From contig NZ_BQYI01000001.1 of NCBI RefSeq assembly GCF_027923405.1, positions 3,698,501 to 3,762,500 on the forward strand: a stretch of DNA of 64,000 nt, given 5' to 3'. The translations under genes and the position numbers were made by a program. This DNA comes from Paenibacillus sp. YYML68. GTDB taxonomy: Bacteria; Bacillota; Bacilli; Paenibacillales; NBRC-103111. The notes under the pieces were generated by a model. That model was given only the letters and a program-made list of their open reading frames with translations. It had not been told where the DNA came from and ran no database searches. Below, one piece after another: positions 37,467-46,795 of the stretch; the first letter of the stretch is position 1, and every line of letters starts with the position of its first letter.

Positions 37467-39080
37467 CTACGATTGCGCCATCCGTTCCCGATATTGAGTC
37501 GGCGTCTGTCCATACCGCTTGCGGAAGACGCTTCCGAAGTAAGCCGCGTCGTCGAAGCCGACTCGCTCGCTAATTTCCCTCACCTTCAGATCCGTCGTCG
37601 AGAGCAGCACAGCCGCCTCCTTCATACGCACACTGTTCAGATAGTCGACGAACGACTCCCCATATTTTTCCTTGAAGCGCTTGGAGAAATAATTCGGATG
37701 AATGTAGAACCGCTCAGCAATCGACTGCAGCTGGATCGACTCGGCATAATGATGCTGGATATACAGCCGCACCGATTCCATAATATCTTTGCCCGCCGCC
37801 GTATTCGTCTTGGACAGGAGGAAGATCGCGTTCGTCGCCAGCTCGTTCATCCGCAGCATCACATCACGCCAATCCTTCGCCTGCTGCAGTCCGCGGAGCA
37901 GGTCCTCCATCTCGCCGATTGCCCACTCCGACTCATCCGCATTCGCCAGCAGGAACTTGTGCAAGTATACGTACAGATCGACGCAGAACCATTCCACCAT
38001 CAGAAAGGTCGACTCCGGGTCCTGCGCGATCGCCCCGAGGCGGCGTTCGAGCCAGCGGCTCACCTTATCCTTCTCCAGCCCCTTCAGCCAGCTCTCCAGC
38101 AGCTTGCCGTCCTCGTTGCCGATAATCGTCTTGCGCTGTGCCGCTCTCGCCGCGCTGTGGCTCCACGTATAGATGCGATTGTTGCCATGTACAATCGCGT
38201 TCCGTGTTAGGCTTCTCGCCTCCCGGTAGCTCTCCTTAATCTTGTGCAGCTTCTCCTGATACGGTCCGATGCCGATCGTCACATTCAGCTTCAAGTATTG
38301 GCGGATGCCATACGATATCGCCTCCAGCGTCGACAGCACTGAGACGTTATCCTGCTTCTCCTTCAGACCGAGCACGTACACGAGCTGATCCCGGTCGAGC
38401 GAATGGTGAACGAGCACTCCTTGAATGCCGCGCGACTCGAAGCGCTCGGTGACGATATTTTTGATCGCGAACCAGATCAGGGCATCCTCGCCCTCCGCGA
38501 ACGATTGGTGCGGTGTCGTGAACGGCTCCATCTGCAGCACAGCGGCCGTGAACAAGACGCAGGACTGCTCCAGCGTACGAATCGCCTCATCCGTAATATC
38601 CATATCGTCGTCCTGCAAATATTGAGTCAGCGTCTGCTGCCGCGCCGCCTCCTGACTCGTCTCCGCCAGCGCCTTCAGCTCCTCGACCTGCTTCAACCTC
38701 TGTTCTTGCACTTCCATGCGCTCAATCTGTGCAGACAGTGCCGCGTATAGCTCCTCCTCCTCCAGCGGCTTCAATAAATAGTCACTGACCCCGTACCGGA
38801 TCGCCCTCTTCGCATAGTCAAAATCGTCATAGCCGCTCAATATGATGAACCGCAGCGACGAGTTGAGCTCCTGCGCCTCCTGAATGAACGTCAGCCCGTC
38901 CATCGCAGGCATATGAATATCGGTTACGACCAGATCCGGCCGCAGCGTACGCACGAGCTCAAGGCCCGCCCGCCCGTCTCCCGCCTCGCCGACGACCTCT
39001 ACCGGAAGACCGGTCTGACCGATCTTATGAATAATTCCTTGACGGATGATCGGCTCATCGTCCAGCACCACTATTCGCAT
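37467..39080 (-). CDS. Response regulator with AraC output domain (YesN type)
   Basis: The protein has 537 residues. ATG at 39080 is chosen because GAGGAGG is 6 bases upstream; open codons before it overlap the kinase gene. The receiver domain (1-120) has acidic pocket Asp7-Asp8, phosphoacceptor Asp54 in VVTDIHMPAMDG and Lys in YLLKPLEEEE. A long middle region follows, then an AraC helix-turn-helix pair (about 440-537: YIHPNYFSKRFKEKYGESF, RVGFDDAAYFGSVFRKRYG). The first codons overlap the end of the kinase gene by 26 bases. It should activate carbohydrate genes, most directly the binding protein at 36055. Confidence 0.94.
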   Translation of the reverse strand: MRIVVLDDEPIIRQGIIHKIGQTGLPVEVVGEAGDGRAGLELVRTLRPDLVVTDIHMPAMDGLTFIQEAQELNSSLRFIILSGYDDFDYAKRAIRYGVSDYLLKPLEEEELYAALSAQIERMEVQEQRLKQVEELKALAETSQEAARQQTLTQYLQDDDMDITDEAIRTLEQSCVLFTAAVLQMEPFTTPHQSFAEGEDALIWFAIKNIVTERFESRGIQGVLVHHSLDRDQLVYVLGLKEKQDNVSVLSTLEAISYGIRQYLKLNVTIGIGPYQEKLHKIKESYREARSLTRNAIVHGNNRIYTWSHSAARAAQRKTIIGNEDGKLLESWLKGLEKDKVSRWLERRLGAIAQDPESTFLMVEWFCVDLYVYLHKFLLANADESEWAIGEMEDLLRGLQQAKDWRDVMLRMNELATNAIFLLSKTNTAAGKDIMESVRLYIQHHYAESIQLQSIAERFYIHPNYFSKRFKEKYGESFVDYLNSVRMKEAAVLLSTTDLKVREISERVGFDDAAYFGSVFRKRYGQTPTQYRERMAQS

Positions 39081-40911
39081 CGTATGCCTCCTCGTCGGGT
39101 ATCGTTGATCGAATCGTAATTGTAAAGAAAGTGCCATACTCCTCATCGCTTGTAAACGTTAACCCGCAGCCGCGCCCATAGATAAGCCGTATGCGATCCT
39201 GCACATTGCTCAGCCCAATCGAGGACCGCTGCTGCTGGGTGTCAATGAGAGGCTCTCCTCGCTCCAGCATCGCCTGAAGCCAGCGCTGCCGTTCGCGCTC
39301 GATCGGCTGCCCGTTGTTCCACACCTCCACGATGACGTGGTCGTGCTCTCCCCTCGTCACCTCAATGCGCAGCGCACCGCCCTCCACCATACGGCTGATG
39401 CCGTGGTTTATGCTGTTCTCCACCAGCGGCTGGAACAGCAGCTTCGGCATAGGAACCTCGGACAAGCCCGGCTCCACATAGATCGAATAGTCGAGGCGAT
39501 GCTCGAAGCGTATTTTTTGAATCGATAAATATAAGCGAATCTGCTGAATCTCGGCCTCCATCGTCGATATCTCGTTGCCGCTAATGTTGTAGCGGAACAT
39601 CTTCGCGAGCGAGCGGCTAATCTGAGACACACGCGCATCGCCGTGCATGGTGGATAGACTGTCAATGATCCCCAGTGTGTTGTACAGGAAATGCGGATTA
39701 ATTTGCGACTGCAGCGACTTGATCTCCGCATTCTTCTTCACCAGCTCGCTCTCATATACCTTCGTAATGAGCCGATCAATCTCCTCCGTCATCCGGTTGA
39801 ACGAGGAGCTCAAGTAACCGACCTCATCCTGTGTCCGAACAGGCAGGTGGATGGAATAATTGCCGGATTCAATCGCCTTCATCCCCTTGCTCAGCTCCTT
39901 GAGCGGCGTCATCGTCCGCGCCGAGAAGAAGCTCGCGAGCAGCATCGAGAACAGCAGCGTAACGAGGACGATGCCGATCGTGCGCTTCGTGAAGTCGTCC
40001 ACCGCCTGCGTCAATAGACTGACAGGCGCCTCCGACACGAGCAGCCAATCGGTATGCTCGAGACGCTCGAACGTGACGAGCATGTGACCGCCCGTTTTAT
40101 CGGCATAATAATGCCCTCTGATCGAGCCATCGACTCGCACCAGCTCGTCCTCCGCGAGCAGCTGCTGTCCCCATTCCGCCTCATGCAGCGACAGGACGAT
40201 TCGGCCGCTGTCGGCATGAACAATATACGTGCGGTTGGCCCCTCTGCCCTCCACCTCGGTCAGCCATTGGCGCAGCGTATCCGGTGACAGATGGAAGATC
40301 ATATGCCCGATGACAGGTCCCGGCGACGTCAACGAGATGCTGCGCAGCGCCTGAACGAACGTCAGCGTTCGTACCGTGCTGCGGGACATAATCGCGTTCG
40401 TGCGCGACGATACCCATAGTCCCTTGCCATTGGCTGCGATCGCCAGCTCCTGAAGCCGCTCCGTCTCCTCCTTCACCGAATTCGGGAGCGAGGCGCCGAC
40501 CCGCATCGAGAACCCGTCCAGCTGCGAGACGATGACGCTCGAGACGATCGGATGATTAAGCACGAAGTTGGAGAACTTGCCGACGTACGCACTCTGCGTC
40601 TCGGGGTCACTGCCCAGCTGCTGCACGAACCGCTGGAAGTCAAAGTCACCGAAGTAATTCCAAGCAAAGCTGCGAACATTAGTCAAATACGCATTCAGCG
40701 TCAGCGCAGACTGCTGCGTCATCCGGACGTTCGTCTCGATCGCATCCTCCTTCAGATCGCGGGCTGTCCGTGTGTAGAAGTCGAGTACGAGAACGGTTAC
40801 AATTGTAGAGATAATGAGCAGGTACGACAGCAGCATTTTCCGGTACATCGTCCGGCCTATATAACGGGATAGGGAAGCGGTCATTTTTCGAATAAGTTCC
40901 ATTTTATTCAC
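39055..40911 (-). CDS. Sensor histidine kinase (YesM type)
   Basis: The protein has 618 residues. The start is GTG at 40911 or ATG at 40902; GGAGAG upstream favours neither strongly. Two transmembrane helices (about 20-42 and 305-327) bracket an extracellular sensor. A HAMP linker follows (SGNYSIHLPVRTQDEVGYLS, 20 residues). The LytS/YesM-type kinase core has phospho-accepting His in QINPHFLYNTLGI near 406, and an ATPase domain with LVENSINHGI and GIGLSN-like SIGLSNVQDRIRL. It partners with the overlapping regulator. This kinase class typically senses extracellular oligosaccharides. Confidence 0.94.
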   Translation of the reverse strand: MNKMELIRKMTASLSRYIGRTMYRKMLLSYLLIISTIVTVLVLDFYTRTARDLKEDAIETNVRMTQQSALTLNAYLTNVRSFAWNYFGDFDFQRFVQQLGSDPETQSAYVGKFSNFVLNHPIVSSVIVSQLDGFSMRVGASLPNSVKEETERLQELAIAANGKGLWVSSRTNAIMSRSTVRTLTFVQALRSISLTSPGPVIGHMIFHLSPDTLRQWLTEVEGRGANRTYIVHADSGRIVLSLHEAEWGQQLLAEDELVRVDGSIRGHYYADKTGGHMLVTFERLEHTDWLLVSEAPVSLLTQAVDDFTKRTIGIVLVTLLFSMLLASFFSARTMTPLKELSKGMKAIESGNYSIHLPVRTQDEVGYLSSSFNRMTEEIDRLITKVYESELVKKNAEIKSLQSQINPHFLYNTLGIIDSLSTMHGDARVSQISRSLAKMFRYNISGNEISTMEAEIQQIRLYLSIQKIRFEHRLDYSIYVEPGLSEVPMPKLLFQPLVENSINHGISRMVEGGALRIEVTRGEHDHVIVEVWNNGQPIERERQRWLQAMLERGEPLIDTQQQRSSIGLSNVQDRIRLIYGRGCGLTFTSDEEYGTFFTITIRSTIPDEEAYDANSGAGR

Positions 40912-41182
40912 TATTCCCCTCTCCGCTCAGTTCATGCATCTTTAGGTTAGAACGCGTTTCATTTTAACTATACCGTGAAATGGCGTCATTGCCTACCATT
41001 ATGTTCGGCACCTCTTACTGTCGACTATATAGAAAAAAACCTCTTACAGCGAATATTAAGAAAAACATTTCACTGTCCAGCTATTTATATAAACTTAATA
41101 TTAAAGGACAATGTTTCGACAGCCTTTTCGGAATTTCTATACTACTATTAAATCCTAATATAGTAAATTATAGGAGTTGTAA
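40912..41182. other. AT-rich intergenic stretch at the edge of a low-GC insert
   Basis: The base composition drops sharply here from the GC-rich kinase gene to strongly AT-rich DNA. A short plus-strand open frame exists, but it has no ribosome site and no familiar content. Promoter elements for the gene at 41183 must lie here; I cannot single out a convincing -35/-10 pair. Confidence 0.5.
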
Positions 41183-41989
41183 ATGTTGAATTCTAAAAAA
41201 CCACTTGTTGCTCTATCCGCTGTCACTATCTTGTTTGCAAGTATCACGCCTATGACGGTCTTTGCTGAATCTAGCGAAAACACTGCTGCAACCAACCACT
41301 CTGTTAATTCACCAACCAATGCTCAAAAGCAAAAATCTCTAACCGTAGATGACGTTCTTAACAGCCCGCAATTCAAGAGTTTGACTTTTGATGATGATTC
41401 AGTAAAATTATTTAAAGAGATTGAAAAATTCAAGAAAAATAATCCTAAAATGACATCTAATGAAATCATCCAAGAGTTCGACAGCAGATTGAATAACCAT
41501 CAACAAAATCTTTTTTTTAGTGTAAATGCAAGTTATGACCCTTATGTTGCTAAATGGAAAGAACTAACTAATGCGGAAAAGGTGTTAGTAGTCACCACTC
41601 CTGGTCAAGCTCTCATCGTAGACTCATGTAGGGATAAAGCGGTTAATTATTCAAATAACAGTGTATACGGTTCTTTAAATGGAAATGGTACTAAAAAAGA
41701 TGCATTTCGTCACGCCATATGGAATGCTTTAATGTGTAAGTATCTAAACAAATTTTCAGCATATGTTTGGGCAACTGCTCACGAAGCACAAGATGATCCG
41801 AACTATAATACTACTATTTTCGATGGTTTTACGGGATTGGAACATAAAAACATGGACCTGCACAATAATGAAAAGGGCAGAGATTGCTGGAACATAATTA
41901 CAGACAATATTCTATGGACATCAGATCAAACTCTGCAAAATCGTGTTGCAGCGAAAATTGAAGCCGGAGAGATGACTGTTCTTAGATAA
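41183..41989 (+). CDS. Secreted DUF6973-like protein
   Basis: The protein has 268 residues. AGGAG is 6 bases before the ATG. An N-terminal signal peptide ends near TVFAESS. The C-terminal domain (about 120-268) carries conserved KKDAFRHAIWNALMCKYLN, ATAHEAQDD and MDLHNNEKGR, the pattern of the DUF6973 family. The regularly placed His, Glu and Asp could form a metal or hydrolytic site, but the activity is not known. The gene is much more AT-rich than everything around it and is followed by a terminator. Together with the lipoprotein at 42086 it looks like a horizontally acquired pair. Confidence 0.75.
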   Translation: MLNSKKPLVALSAVTILFASITPMTVFAESSENTAATNHSVNSPTNAQKQKSLTVDDVLNSPQFKSLTFDDDSVKLFKEIEKFKKNNPKMTSNEIIQEFDSRLNNHQQNLFFSVNASYDPYVAKWKELTNAEKVLVVTTPGQALIVDSCRDKAVNYSNNSVYGSLNGNGTKKDAFRHAIWNALMCKYLNKFSAYVWATAHEAQDDPNYNTTIFDGFTGLEHKNMDLHNNEKGRDCWNIITDNILWTSDQTLQNRVAAKIEAGEMTVLR

Positions 41990-42024
41990 TTGCAATAGAA
42001 TTAAATTTTAATATTAACTAGAAG

Positions 42025-42060
42025 AGGGAAAGTGGAAGTCTGCTTTCCCTTTTCTTTATT
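42025..42060 (+). terminator. Terminator after the DUF6973-like gene
   Basis: Perfect arms AGGGAAAG and CTTTCCCT with a 10-base loop, followed by TTTCTTTATT. Confidence 0.85.
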
Positions 42061-42085
42061 CTTATGAGAGAGAGGACACCATTTA

Positions 42086-42523
42086 ATGAGAATCATGTTA
42101 TTTACCTTGTGGATATGTTGTTGTATGCTTCTCAGCTCCTGCGAATCGATGTTTAGCAATACTCGCAACAAACCACTGCCTACTTCTACAGCATATGTCC
42201 AAAACACTGATATTTCTATTCCCGCTAAATATCATACCTACCGCTGGGGAGCAGAAACGGATTATGGAGATTCAGCAGCCATTGATGTTGAGGTTGAGCC
42301 CGTCATCATTCCGCCTCATTCAAAAATCGTCCTATCGTTCGATAGAAGTCCTGAAAAGATGGGTACAATTCAGGAAATTTTCAAAGAAAAAAAAGCAGTG
42401 GTTCTGGACAATTCAAAAAATGAGATTCTAATTCCATATTCGGAAGGAATTCACACCTACTATTACACTGCCGAATGGTCTGAAGGAAATGTTGCATTTG
42501 TAATCAAAGTGGAAGTGAAGTGA
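42086..42523 (+). CDS. Small AT-rich lipoprotein of unknown function
   Basis: This 145-residue protein has a clear lipobox (MLLSSC, Cys19) after a hydrophobic stretch that contains an unusual Cys triplet at 11-13. GAGAGGAC lies about 11 bases upstream of the ATG. The mature part is beta-rich with no motif I recognise. Low GC and position tie it to the secreted DUF6973-like gene upstream, from which it is separated by a terminator. Confidence 0.7.
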   Translation: MRIMLFTLWICCCMLLSSCESMFSNTRNKPLPTSTAYVQNTDISIPAKYHTYRWGAETDYGDSAAIDVEVEPVIIPPHSKIVLSFDRSPEKMGTIQEIFKEKKAVVLDNSKNEILIPYSEGIHTYYYTAEWSEGNVAFVIKVEVK

Positions 42524-42583
42524 TTGCTGTCATTATAATACCTACGGCCATCCATGCTGCTATGCAGTTGCCGGGCTCCACCT

Positions 42584-43648
42584 TCAAGTAGAAGTTGTCT
42601 TGCTGTAGCGCCCGCCCAGCTGCTTCACCGTATCCTGCACCACGAGCGTCGGCTTGATGTACACCCGAAGCAGCTCCCGGGACGGGCCGGTTAACGACAG
42701 CAGCAGCTCAGCCGCCCGCTCACATAGCTGGTCCTTGTCCACCCGCATCGTCGTCAGCCTCAATCCCGCTTCATCCTCATACTTCAGGTCATCGAAGCCG
42801 ACGACCGAGACGTCGTCCGGAACCCGTAAGCCCCGCTCTCGAAGCTGCCGAATGAGCAAGTACGCAATCCGATCATTCCCGCAGAAGAAGGCCGTCGGCA
42901 TGCTTTCCCTTGGTAGTCCCGACAAGAACTGCCCGAGCTCCGCCTCCGTATTGTCCAGGCTTCGAAGATGCGTCAGCCCCTTCGTCATATCGACAGCCAG
43001 CCCATGCTCCTGCATCGCCCGCCAATAGCCGTACCACCGCTCCTCGAAGCTCGTCGTCAAGTTCGCAGGTCCGATGAAGCCAATCTCACGGTGACCGGAG
43101 CGGATCAGCAGCGACACCGCCTCATAAGCCCCTTCGAGATTCGCAGAGGCTACAGCTGGACAAGGCCACTCCCGATGATACGAATCGAGCATCACAAGCG
43201 GCGTATCGAGCTCCCAGACGACGCCTGCATACGCCTTGTCCACAATACCGAACAGCACGATCCCTTGATGCGCAATATCCCGGCAATGCTGCGGGAGCGT
43301 CCTCGACGACTCCATCTCACTCGTAATCGGCACGATGATCGCATTGATGCCCTTCCGTCGTATGCTGCGCTCCAAGCCCCAGATCATATCGTGGAAAAAT
43401 TGAAAGTGATCGTTATCCTCATAGGTCATCACTCTCTCCGGCACCAGCACGAGCACATTGCCGCTTGGCTGACCTAGCGTCTCGGACGACAGCGTGCCGT
43501 ATCCGAGCTCCTTCGCCGTCTCCAATACGCGGAGCCGCAGCTCCTCACTGATCCCTTTTTTATGCTGCAGGGCGAGCGATACCGCATTTTTCGAAATATC
43601 CAGCCGATCGGCAATATCCTGCATCGACACCTTTTTTTGACGCGCCAT
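42584..43648 (-). CDS. LacI family transcriptional regulator
   Basis: The protein has 354 residues from ATG at 43648; GGAAGG is 9 bases upstream, whereas an ATG three codons earlier is too close to it. The N-terminal LacI helix-turn-helix reads VSMQDIADRLDISKNAVSLA (20 residues). A periplasmic-binding-protein-like effector domain follows (SASLEGAYEAV-type block ASANLEGAYEAVSLLIRSGH, then FFCGNDRIAYLLIRQL and DVSVVGFDDLKY). It is divergent from the ROK kinase gene across about 110 bp and should repress the kinase/manA operon. Confidence 0.93.
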   Translation of the reverse strand: MARQKKVSMQDIADRLDISKNAVSLALQHKKGISEELRLRVLETAKELGYGTLSSETLGQPSGNVLVLVPERVMTYEDNDHFQFFHDMIWGLERSIRRKGINAIIVPITSEMESSRTLPQHCRDIAHQGIVLFGIVDKAYAGVVWELDTPLVMLDSYHREWPCPAVASANLEGAYEAVSLLIRSGHREIGFIGPANLTTSFEERWYGYWRAMQEHGLAVDMTKGLTHLRSLDNTEAELGQFLSGLPRESMPTAFFCGNDRIAYLLIRQLRERGLRVPDDVSVVGFDDLKYEDEAGLRLTTMRVDKDQLCERAAELLLSLTGPSRELLRVYIKPTLVVQDTVKQLGGRYSKTTST

Positions 43649-43760
43649 AGTTCCCATTCCTTCCGAAACGTGTTACACTAATTGCAAGTTTACTTTACGG
43701 AAATTGATTTTGTCAAGTTTGTCAAGTGACATGAGTCCATATTACAGGAGGTCAAGCCTT

Positions 43761-44690
43761 ATGCAAGTTGCAGTTGGAATCGATATCGGCGGAACGAAGA
43801 CAGCTATCGGTCTGGTTGATGCAGATGGTCTGGTGCTGTCCAAGGCTGTGCTGCCGACCGACCAAGCGCTGTCGCCCGCTCACATGGTCGAGCAGATGGC
43901 AGCCACCGTCCGTCGTCTTCTCCATGAAGCGAATATACAGGAAGCACAGCTGCAGGGCATCGGAATCGGCGCGCCCGGTCCGCTGAACACGAAGCTCGGT
44001 CAGATCGCCGAGCCGCCGAACATGCGGGGCTGGTGGGGCTTCCCAGTCGTAGACGCGTTCAAGTCGCACTTCAGCCGTGTGCCGATCGCCTTCGAGAATG
44101 ACGCCACCGCTGCCGCCCTCGCGGAAAAATGGGTCGGCGCCGCCAAGGACGCCGACCACTTCGTCTACGTAACGATCAGCACCGGCATCGGCGCAGGCAT
44201 CTACAGCCACGGCCGGCTGCTCACCGGAGCAACTGGCAATGCCGGGGACGTCGGGCATATGGTCATCGACATGTCCGCTGGCGTATGTCCATGCGGACAG
44301 CGAGGCTGCTTCGAGTACGTCGCCTCGGGAACGGCGATCGCTCGGGAAGCGAGCAAGCTGCTCGGTCGTCCGGTGACGACCAAGGAAGCATTCGAGCTCG
44401 CCGGATCTGGCGAGCAGGACGAGCAGGACGAGCTTGCGAAGCTCGTGAGGCAGGTGCTCGATTATATCGGCGCAGGCTGCACGACGCTGATCAACACGTT
44501 CGACCCGGAGCTGCTCGTCATCGGCGGCGGCGTCTCCCAGATCGGCGACACGCTGTTCGAGGCGGTAACCCAGTATGTACAGCGCTATGCGCTCAATCCT
44601 TCGGGACGCCAGACACCGATCGTTCCCGCGAGACTGAAGCAGGATGCCGGGCTGATCGGCGCTGCCGCCTTGGTGCATATCGCTTATTAA
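43761..44690 (+). CDS. ROK family sugar kinase (glucokinase/fructokinase-like)
   Basis: The protein has 309 residues from ATG at 43761, with AGGAGGT 8 bases upstream. The ATP-binding motif GIDIGGTKTAIGL is at residues 5-17. The active-site Asp is in FENDATAAALAE. The ROK zinc-finger signature is GHMVIDMSAGVCPCGQRGCF (20 residues). A C-terminal phosphate loop, VIGGGVSQIG, is present. It would phosphorylate a hexose in the cytoplasm. The following class I mannose-6-phosphate isomerase suggests mannose or fructose as substrate. Confidence 0.92.
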   Translation: MQVAVGIDIGGTKTAIGLVDADGLVLSKAVLPTDQALSPAHMVEQMAATVRRLLHEANIQEAQLQGIGIGAPGPLNTKLGQIAEPPNMRGWWGFPVVDAFKSHFSRVPIAFENDATAAALAEKWVGAAKDADHFVYVTISTGIGAGIYSHGRLLTGATGNAGDVGHMVIDMSAGVCPCGQRGCFEYVASGTAIAREASKLLGRPVTTKEAFELAGSGEQDEQDELAKLVRQVLDYIGAGCTTLINTFDPELLVIGGGVSQIGDTLFEAVTQYVQRYALNPSGRQTPIVPARLKQDAGLIGAAALVHIAY

Positions 44691-44717
44691 CATGTTAGCT
44701 TAGAGAGGAGCATTCAC

Positions 44718-45662
44718 ATGAACGAGCCTATTTTCTTACAACCTGTGTTCCAAGAACGCATCTGGGGAGGCCGCAAGCTTCAGACGATATTCGGCTATGA
44801 CATTCCGTCCGATACGACTGGGGAATGCTGGGCCGTATCTGCTCATCCGAACGGACAGAGCGTCGTACAGAACGGACCTTACGAGGGCTTGACGCTCGGA
44901 CAGCTGTGGAGCAGCCATCCGGAGCTGTTTCGTTCAAGCTCCCCGGTGTTCCCGCTGCTGATCAAGCTGCTCGATGCGTCGGACGACCTGTCGGTGCAGG
45001 TGCACCCGGACGACGCGTACGCAGGCGAGCATGAGAACGGCGAGCTGGGCAAGACCGAGTGCTGGTACATCGTCGACGCCGAGCCTGGCGCTTCCATTAT
45101 ATATGGTCATACGGCGCAGTCTAAGGCGGAGCTGATCGACATGATCGACAGTGGCAGATGGAACGACCTGCTGACCCATGTACCCGTGAAGGCTGGCGAC
45201 TTCTTCTACGTGCCGAGCGGCACGATCCACGCCTTGGGCAAGGGCATCGTCGTCCTCGAGACACAGCAGAGCTCCGACACGACGTACCGCGTGTACGACT
45301 ATGACCGCCGGGACAAGGACGGCAGGCTGCGCGAGCTGCATCTTGCTAAGGCAATCGAGGTAACGAGCGTGCCGCAGTCGTACGTGCCGCTCACACAGAC
45401 GACACGCGTGTCCGAGGGACTTGCAGCGACGACGCTCGTCTCGAACGACTTTTTCACCGTGGAGCAATGGTCTGTCACGGGCAAGGCGCACATCCCGGCG
45501 AGCTCCACGTACACCATCTTCAGCGTCATTGAAGGGACGGGCAGCCTGCATGCCAGCGGGCGTACCTATGAGATGAAGAAGGGAGATCACTTCATTGTTC
45601 CGATTGACTTCGGTCCATACGAGGTCGATGGTGCGATGCAGCTGATCTTGTCGCAGGAGTAA
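44718..45662 (+). CDS. manA: Mannose-6-phosphate isomerase, class I
   Basis: The protein has 314 residues, the short Bacillus-type ManA. Zinc ligands are visible in LSVQVHPDDAYAGEHENGEL (20 residues), with a further His in PSGTIHALGKGI, and Arg/Tyr in DTTYRVYDYDRRD. GAGAGGAG precedes the ATG. It starts 27 bp after the ROK kinase and forms an operon with it. The enzyme interconverts mannose-6-phosphate and fructose-6-phosphate, feeding glycolysis. Control is presumably by the divergent LacI protein. Confidence 0.94.
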   Translation: MNEPIFLQPVFQERIWGGRKLQTIFGYDIPSDTTGECWAVSAHPNGQSVVQNGPYEGLTLGQLWSSHPELFRSSSPVFPLLIKLLDASDDLSVQVHPDDAYAGEHENGELGKTECWYIVDAEPGASIIYGHTAQSKAELIDMIDSGRWNDLLTHVPVKAGDFFYVPSGTIHALGKGIVVLETQQSSDTTYRVYDYDRRDKDGRLRELHLAKAIEVTSVPQSYVPLTQTTRVSEGLAATTLVSNDFFTVEQWSVTGKAHIPASSTYTIFSVIEGTGSLHASGRTYEMKKGDHFIVPIDFGPYEVDGAMQLILSQE

Positions 45663-45685
45663 GACGAACGTGTAGAACACGCAGG

Positions 45686-45707
45686 GCGAGGCTGAAGAGC
45701 TTCGCCT
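45686..45707 (+). terminator. Probable terminator of the kinase/manA operon
   Basis: GGCGAGGC and GCTTCGCC arms with a 6-base loop, then TTATTG, 23 bp after the manA stop. Confidence 0.45.
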
Positions 45708-45856
45708 TATTGCTGTATCATGCTGAAGAAGCGGTGGGTGCTGGGAGGAGCACTCTGCCGCTTATATTGTTTCTGAATCCGCATCCATCATCTTAGTCAT
45801 ATTATGGTATAGTTGAGTTGTTATATCCATATCCCATCATACAAAGGATGATCCTA

Positions 45857-46744
45857 ATGGCCATCACCCGTTTCAAAAAATAGGAAGGTAAGCAGCTGAT
45901 TTTCGACTCTTACAACAGGTTGCTACAGCAATGGGATGTTGACATCCAAGAGGCAGACATTCCAACGTCCTGTGGACATACTCATATCGTGACGGCCGGA
46001 GACCCAAGTAAGCCACCGCTGCTCTTATTTCATGGAGTGGGTGATAACTCTGCACTGATGTGGATATTCAATGCGAAGGCATTATCGAAAGACTTCTATG
46101 TTATAGCCGTGGATACATTAGGCGGGCCGGGTAAGAGCGAGCCGAATTTGTCGTATACAACGGGCTTTGACCAGGCCAGATGGATCAACGAGCTGCTGGA
46201 ACGATTGAACCTTGATAAAGTGAATCTTGCAGGTGTTTCGAACGGATCGTACTTGGCAAGTACCTACACCGTGACTTATCCGGACAACGTTCATCGTATG
46301 GTCGGCATGGCCGGAGGTGTGAAGCTGAATATGCTGCGGATGGCCATGCTGTTTCTTCCTGAAGCACTGTTTCCGGCATCTGAGACAACGACCCGAAAAC
46401 TACTGAGAAAGCTATGTGCTCCTGGCACGTCGAATGTGTTCGAGAATAACGAGGAAATCATGAAGCATTGGACCTATTTGCTCCAATATTTCAACAACCG
46501 ATCGATGATGGCCCATACCTATAGGAAGTTTACGGAGCAGGAGCTGCGCATCTTGCAACAGAAAGCGCTATTCCTGGTGGGAGAGCATGATCGATTGTCT
46601 CATTATCCAGCGGCAATCAAGGCGCTTGCGCAGCACCAGATTCCTTACAAAATCATCGCTAGCGCGGGACATGGCATTAATCATGAGCAGGCGGAGCGGA
46701 TTAACGAGGAAATTCGCACGTTTTTACTTGAATCGTATACATGA
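45857..46744 (+). pseudogene. Alpha/beta hydrolase with an in-frame stop at codon 9
   Basis: The natural start is ATG 45857, with AAGGA 8-9 bases upstream, coding MAITRFKK, then TAG (45881-45883). The frame continues unbroken as EGKQLIFDSYNRLLQQWDV into a complete hydrolase. Oxyanion/early motif FHGVGDNSALMW, nucleophile elbow GVSNGSYLAS, and late His in ASAGHGINHE are all intact. Without the stop the protein would have 295 residues. Restart at TTG 45920 is possible, but no ribosome site precedes it. This is either a recent nonsense mutation, a sequencing error or read-through; the rest shows no decay. Confidence 0.75.
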
Positions 46745-46795
46745 TGTGGTTACTTCTAGGGCATATTATGAAAAATGCCACTCAGGGAGCCCCAC

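Noticed and set aside
40980..41189. 69-codon frame before the DUF6973-like gene
   Set aside because: No ribosome site, AT-driven composition, and it runs into the real start of the next gene.
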